Shown here: positions 7,656 to 10,486 of the stretch, one piece after another
Layout of the letters: the number at the start of each line of letters is the position of its first letter
Position numbering within the stretch: the first letter of the stretch is position 1
From: an uncultured Planctomycetaceae bacterium
GTDB taxonomy: Bacteria > Planctomycetota > Planctomycetia > Planctomycetales > Planctomycetaceae
Length of the DNA stretch: 10,486 nucleotides
Assembly: GCA_903921605.1 (NCBI GenBank)
Contig: CAIXQV010000148.1
Span: 1 to 10,486 of the forward strand
Direction: 5' to 3'
The notes under the pieces: model-generated
Database searches by the model: none
Told to the model about the DNA's origin: nothing
The model's input: only the letters and a program-made list of their open reading frames with translations
Program-made: the position numbers and the translations under genes

Positions 7656-7880
7656 CTATTGTGGCAGTCGGCAGCAGTGAGGGCTGCAGGGGCCGGCTTC
7701 CGGCGGAGGACATGAGGACGCCATGGAGAGACTGCCTGATGCGACTCGCCCTGCCGCAGCACTCATCAGCTTGTCCATCTTCTTTGAGCCACATTTTGGG
7801 CACGCCGGTTTTTCGGTGCGTCCAACAAGAAGTTCAGCGTGGTGTGAGCATTCCTCACAGAAGAATTCAAACAAAGGCAT
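7656..7880 (-). CDS. FmdB-type zinc ribbon protein
   Basis: A 74-residue protein. AGGA lies eight bases before the ATG at 7880. It begins MPLFEFFCEEC and carries two CxxC pairs, C8/C11 and C27/C30, spaced as in the FmdB family single zinc ribbon (PLYEY..C..C, then CPKCGS). After residue 40 come small residues and a second cysteine group (C57, C65, C69, C70), like the Gly/Cys-rich tails common in this family. FmdB was named as a putative regulator of formamidase genes, but the biochemical role of these small proteins is not known; zinc binding is expected. It lies 23 nt after exbD-like and 37 nt before the ComB gene, so all are likely on one transcript. Confidence 0.88.
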   Translation of the reverse strand: MPLFEFFCEECSHHAELLVGRTEKPACPKCGSKKMDKLMSAAAGRVASGSLSMASSCPPPEAGPCSPHCCRLPQ

Positions 7881-7903
7881 TTTCGAGATCCTGTCGACAG
7901 GCT

Positions 7904-8368
7904 TTACTGGTTCGTGGCTGGCTTACCGACCGCGAACGAAATGTTCTGAAATTGCAGCGACTGGCACAGATCATACACATCGATAAAAGGTTGTACTCGC
8001 ACATCATCGTGGATGTTCAAAATGATCCTGGATTCCGGATCGACCGCCGCTAGTCGCTGAAGTCGATCCTTAAGCATATCCGGGCCAGCGAGTCGTTGTT
8101 CTTCCAAAAAGACAGCGACAGAGTCCTGTTCCGGTTCAATCCGAATCTGGATCGCCGGATGCTGCCAATTATCGGGATCTTCTGCAGGTTCCTGAGGATC
8201 CGCCGCCTCTGTCGTTCCTTTGAGTTCCGCAGGCAACAATCGATCCGCAGTGCCTCCTACGGATGCGCAAATAAAGAATACAAGCAGCAGGAAAACAACA
8301 TCAATCATGGGAGTCATCGTGTCGCCATCCTGCGAACCCAGATGCTTTGGCCGACGTGGTATCTTCAT
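7904..8368 (-). CDS. ExbD/TolR family biopolymer transport protein
   Basis: A 154-residue protein with AGGAG seven bases before the ATG at 8368. It has the standard order: a short cytoplasmic N-terminus (residues 1-19), one membrane helix (about 20-36, TPMIDVVFLLLVFFICA) with the essential aspartate D23, an acidic linker (about 51-66), and a periplasmic domain (about 70-145) ending in the VYDLCQSLQF helix typical of the family. ExbD and TolR work with ExbB/TolQ/MotA-type proteins to use the proton gradient for outer-membrane energy transfer. No such partner gene is seen in this window, so the partner must be encoded elsewhere. It is the second gene of the operon, 20 nt after the unknown acidic protein gene. 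Confidence 0.93.
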   Translation of the reverse strand: MKIPRRPKHLGSQDGDTMTPMIDVVFLLLVFFICASVGGTADRLLPAELKGTTEAADPQEPAEDPDNWQHPAIQIRIEPEQDSVAVFLEEQRLAGPDMLKDRLQRLAAVDPESRIILNIHDDVRVQPFIDVYDLCQSLQFQNISFAVGKPATNQ

Positions 8369-8388
8369 GCGACGTCTCCTGACGGTCT

Positions 8389-8856
8389 TCAGACGGATGT
8401 TTCACTCGGAGGCGAATGAAACTCATTCCAGCGTCGCCACGCATAACTCCATTCAATCCACATTCGCATGACCGACCAGAGTAATCTCATGCGTTCCAGT
8501 TGATCGGCAGGCAATCGCGTCTGCAGGGCCTGGGCTTCTCTCGCCGCCATGTCCAATCCCCAACGGCGTGCAAGAAGTCGGCACAGGCTGTCTGCGGAGA
8601 GATCCATTTCGTTGGAATCTTCATCCAGATCTTCGAAGGCCGCCACTTCTCGATCGTCTTTGATCAGTCCAGCACCGTCTGCTGTTACGAAAAACTCAAA
8701 CATGCGTGATCGATAAGGATCAACTTCCAGTGGTCGAGTATTCGCCTGAGCTTCCTGAATGAGTGTTTCCAGCCCGTTCAGGATTTCACGAGCGATAAAT
8801 CGAGCAGGGTTGTTTTTCTTGTTATCGTCGCTTGTGGAAATGTCCTCGGAATTCAT
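8389..8856 (-). CDS. Conserved-looking acidic protein of unknown function, first gene of the ExbD operon
   Basis: 155 residues from the only ATG of the frame (8856); an in-frame stop lies 30 nt upstream. No good Shine-Dalgarno sequence precedes it (the bases before are CCGGGCTCCCC). I do not recognise the family. The N-terminus is polar (SEDISTSDDNKKNN). An acidic patch (about residues 67-85, DDREVAAFEDLDEDSNEMD) comes before a region likely to be helical with many Arg, Trp and Leu residues (about 86-147: LCRLLARRWGLD, then RMRLLWSVMRMWIEWSYAWRRW). There is no signal peptide or clear membrane segment, so it is probably cytoplasmic. Its position 20 nt before the ExbD gene suggests a role tied to that complex; this is an inference from position only. 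Confidence 0.75.
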   Translation of the reverse strand: MNSEDISTSDDNKKNNPARFIAREILNGLETLIQEAQANTRPLEVDPYRSRMFEFFVTADGAGLIKDDREVAAFEDLDEDSNEMDLSADSLCRLLARRWGLDMAAREAQALQTRLPADQLERMRLLWSVMRMWIEWSYAWRRWNEFHSPPSETSV

Positions 8857-8925
8857 GGGGAGCCCGGCAGAAAAAGTGAATGAACATCAAATGCGGTGCA
8901 GGACATAGTGCCAGTCAGATCTCAG

Positions 8926-8954
8926 AAAAAGCGTCAGGCAGTCCGCGTGCCTGA
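8926..8954 (-). terminator. Rho-independent terminator, minus strand, downstream of the SDR gene
   Basis: TCAGGCA (8934-8940) and TGCCTGA (8948-8954) are perfect 7-bp complements around a 7-nt loop. Read on the minus strand, the stem is followed by CGC and then five T residues (complement of 8926-8930). It lies about 190 nt after the dehydrogenase stop codon and about 70 nt before the first gene of the ExbD operon, so it separates the two units. Confidence 0.65.
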
Positions 8955-9022
8955 GAGTCTAAGCGTCTGAGACATCGGTTGAGGTCGCCCGGAGGCGGTG
9001 CTGCAGATGACACTGAAACGTT

Positions 9023-9088
9023 TTCGTGTATCACAACACGAAGTCGTGCGACAGGTCAGCATTCTAACTGCGACATGCATACGTCGCA
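9023..9088. repeat. Cluster of three inverted repeats downstream of the SDR gene
   Basis: Three inverted repeats lie in 66 bases: TTCGTGT/ACACGAA (9023-9029 and 9036-9042, loop 6), GTCG/CGAC (9043-9046 and 9049-9052, loop 2) and TGCGAC/GTCGCA (9069-9074 and 9083-9088, loop 8). TGCGAC also occurs at 9047-9052, so two copies compete for the same partner GTCGCA. On the minus strand they form the 3' untranslated stretch of the dehydrogenase message, ahead of the terminator at 8926-8954. Confidence 0.5.
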
Positions 9089-9141
9089 ACGAGCCACTAT
9101 TTGCAGGATTCGCTCAAAAGATCCCTGGTGCAGACCGAGGG

Positions 9142-9957
9142 TTATGGCTCGTTTGCGGGTTTCTGAGGTTTCGCGGGGCGAAAGAATCTCTTCGATTCAT
9201 TCACTGCCGTGCGACGAGTCGTAATGCGGACGAGCAATGTCATGAGGTAATTCTTCCAGCCAGGCACAACATACTGCCGGCGTTTCTCAAGAGATTTCAA
9301 GGCCGTTTTGACGACTTTTCCTGGTGGATGCGAAGTGTGTTTTTCCAGCCAGCCGGGGACGCCGGCGAGGTCAAAGAATTCCGTTCGAGTGACTCCGGGG
9401 CACAACGCCATGACCGTGACTCCTCGACTGCGAGCTTCCGCCCACAGGGCTTCACTGAAATGGAGGATATAAGATTTACTGGCGGCATAGGCGGCCATGA
9501 AGGCGACAGGTTGAAACGCTGCCTGAGACGACATATTGATAATGGCCCCGTGCCCTTGTGACAGCATCCCGGGTAGCACTCGATAGGTCAAATCGGTCAG
9601 TGTCATCAGGTTGAGATTGAGCATCTTCCGGACTTCTTCCGGAGTTGTTGTTTCAATCTGACCGATCAATCCCATTCCCGCGTTATTGATAAGCAGCTCA
9701 ATCTGCACACCAAGACGCTTGACCTCTTCCATGAGTCGTCGACCGGAGTCAGGGTCGGCCAGATCGACGGCCACAATATGACAACGTGTGCCATGTCGAG
9801 TGTTCAGGTCAGTCGCGAGCTCAGTCATCTTGTCTTTGCGACGAGCTGCCAGGATCAGATGCATTCCGCGGCCGGCCAGCTGCACAGCGAACTCCGCGCC
9901 AATTCCGGATGAAGCTCCGGTAATCAATGCCCAGCGATCGTTGTAGGAATCCAGCAC
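9142..9957 (-). CDS. Short-chain dehydrogenase/reductase (classical SDR)
   Basis: 271 residues from a GTG at 9957. The NAD(P)-binding motif TGASSGIG is at residues 13-20, NNAG at 91-94, the structural Asn at N115, the catalytic Ser at S144, and the YxxxK pair at Y157/K161 (YAASK), followed by the CPG turn at 186-188. A basic pair after the first strand (ARRKDK) suggests NADPH preference. The tail from about 229 (YVVPGWKNYLMTLLVRI) is the hydrophobic C-terminus seen in membrane-associated members of this group. The substrate cannot be told. The frame has no ATG: a TTG at 10086 would add 43 residues unlike the family and run through a perfect hairpin, so the GTG just before the first beta strand is favoured, though its ribosome site (GAG, 9 nt upstream) is weak. 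It lies downstream of the glycosyltransferase gene. Confidence 0.88.
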   Translation of the reverse strand: MLDSYNDRWALITGASSGIGAEFAVQLAGRGMHLILAARRKDKMTELATDLNTRHGTRCHIVAVDLADPDSGRRLMEEVKRLGVQIELLINNAGMGLIGQIETTTPEEVRKMLNLNLMTLTDLTYRVLPGMLSQGHGAIINMSSQAAFQPVAFMAAYAASKSYILHFSEALWAEARSRGVTVMALCPGVTRTEFFDLAGVPGWLEKHTSHPPGKVVKTALKSLEKRRQYVVPGWKNYLMTLLVRITTRRTAVNESKRFFRPAKPQKPANEP

Positions 9958-10039
9958 GCGGCGAATCTCAGAGGGGTGAGTAGACCGCGTCTCCCGGAGA
10001 ATACGGCCTGTTCGTGAATTGCGATGCCGTAGTCTAATG

Positions 10040-10060
10040 CTTTTCGGAGATCCCGAAAAG
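10040..10060 (-). terminator. Perfect hairpin after the glycosyltransferase gene
   Basis: CTTTTCGG (10040-10047) and CCGAAAAG (10053-10060) are perfect 8-bp complements with a 5-nt loop, 29 nt past the glycosyltransferase stop on the minus strand. The sequence after it (CATTAGAC) has no T run, so it is either a non-canonical terminator or an mRNA structure between the two genes. It speaks against coding in the region upstream of 9957. Confidence 0.45.
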
Positions 10061-10089
10061 TGGTCCGAAATCCTTGCTGAACGCAATCG

Positions 10090-10486
10090 TCAGGATCGGC
10101 CGACACAACCTTTGACCATACCCTTCCAGCAGCTGACATCAAACGGCCAGTAGATCAAAGATCGCGCGTACCAACTGATAGCCTGTCGCGGTGACGAGGA
10201 GGCCAGAAACCATGCCGAGCATCGTTCAGCATTCGCGAGAGCTTTGCGACGGACAGACCATGACACCTGCTGACCGCGGTCAGAGTCAAGTGCTCGCTGT
10301 AGAGCCAACAGCCTCAGATTGCGCATCCGGACATGGTTCTTTGAAAACGAACCGGGCCGCCAGCGATACATGGTGACGGGTTCTGAAACAGCGGCGAACT
10401 TACTTCCAGCCGCAGCGGCTTTGAGCCAAAGATCCCAGTCTTCTGCAAGCACAGGCGATTCCGTAAACCCCTGAATCCTGTCGAAC
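10090..10486 (-). CDS. Family 2 glycosyltransferase, C-terminal part (5' end outside window)
   Basis: The frame is open from the window edge to a TGA at 10090, giving 131 residues with the N-terminus missing. The part seen contains AEDWDLWLKAA (residues about 14-24), the E-D-x-D-L-W motif of GT-A fold family 2 glycosyltransferases that carries the likely catalytic base, preceded by the usual GF-T-E acceptor region and followed by VSEPVTMYRWRPGSFSKN (about 33-50), the typical YR-x-H/P-x-S end of the domain. The remaining 80 residues form a helical tail with tetratricopeptide-like spacing of Ala and aromatic residues. It should transfer a sugar from a nucleotide donor to an envelope or exopolysaccharide acceptor in the cytoplasm. 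The acceptor is unknown. Confidence 0.85.
   Translation of the reverse strand, partial: FDRIQGFTESPVLAEDWDLWLKAAAAGSKFAAVSEPVTMYRWRPGSFSKNHVRMRNLRLLALQRALDSDRGQQVSWSVRRKALANAERCSAWFLASSSPRQAISWYARSLIYWPFDVSCWKGMVKGCVGRS

Noticed and set aside
8897..8913. Sigma54-like promoter on the minus strand (TGGCACTATGTCCTGCA) before the ExbD operon
   Set aside because: GG and GC are separated by 11 bases instead of the required 10, and the -12 element is CTGC rather than TTGC.
8998..9561. Plus-strand open frame of 187 codons
   Set aside because: Antisense to the SDR gene and across the hairpin cluster; no domain recognised.

Overview
The window looks like a chromosomal segment of a planctomycete (Planctomycetota). 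The strongest sign is a DUF1559 protein with a type II prepilin-like N-terminus ([17 protein letters not shown]) and a C-terminal H-X9-DG motif, a family greatly expanded in that phylum. A cupredoxin/methylamine-utilization-like C-terminal domain, a secreted alpha/beta hydrolase of a planctomycete type, an HTTM (vitamin K-dependent carboxylase-like) protein and a solitary ExbD fit the same assignment. Genus cannot be told from the sequence alone. Base composition looks even, and no tRNA, rRNA, insertion sequence, integrase or CRISPR array was seen.

Layout. 1-1170 (minus): C-terminally truncated secreted protein with carboxypeptidase-regulatory-like repeats. 1271-2422 (minus): secreted alpha/beta hydrolase, upstream of and co-directional with the first gene. 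2423-2859: divergent intergenic region. 2860-4156 (plus): DUF1559 prepilin-like protein followed 22 nt later by a 51-residue lipoprotein, closed by a strong intrinsic terminator at 4191-4223. 4491-6732 (plus): a two-gene unit of a small exported protein with a W-D-M-F motif and four non-signal cysteines, then a 506-residue HTTM protein. 6812-8856 (minus): a tight four-gene operon (unknown 155-residue acidic protein, ExbD/TolR-like protein, FmdB-type zinc ribbon, ComB-type 2-phosphosulfolactate phosphatase). 8857-9141: spacer with a minus-strand terminator and a cluster of inverted repeats. 9142-9957 (minus): short-chain dehydrogenase. 10090-10486 (minus): 3' part of a family 2 glycosyltransferase.

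How the genes may work together. Much of the content concerns the cell envelope: exported or lipid-anchored proteins, a prepilin-like protein and an ExbD without a visible ExbB partner. The most distinctive unit is the HTTM pair, where a membrane-modifying enzyme-like protein sits directly behind a small exported protein that could be its substrate or a split-off domain. The four-gene minus-strand operon mixes a proton-motive-force coupling protein, a zinc ribbon and a sulfonate-metabolism-type phosphatase with a protein of unknown function; no common pathway is obvious. No single proven novel system was found. The best leads are the HTTM pair, the ExbD operon and the structured stretch at 8926-9088.
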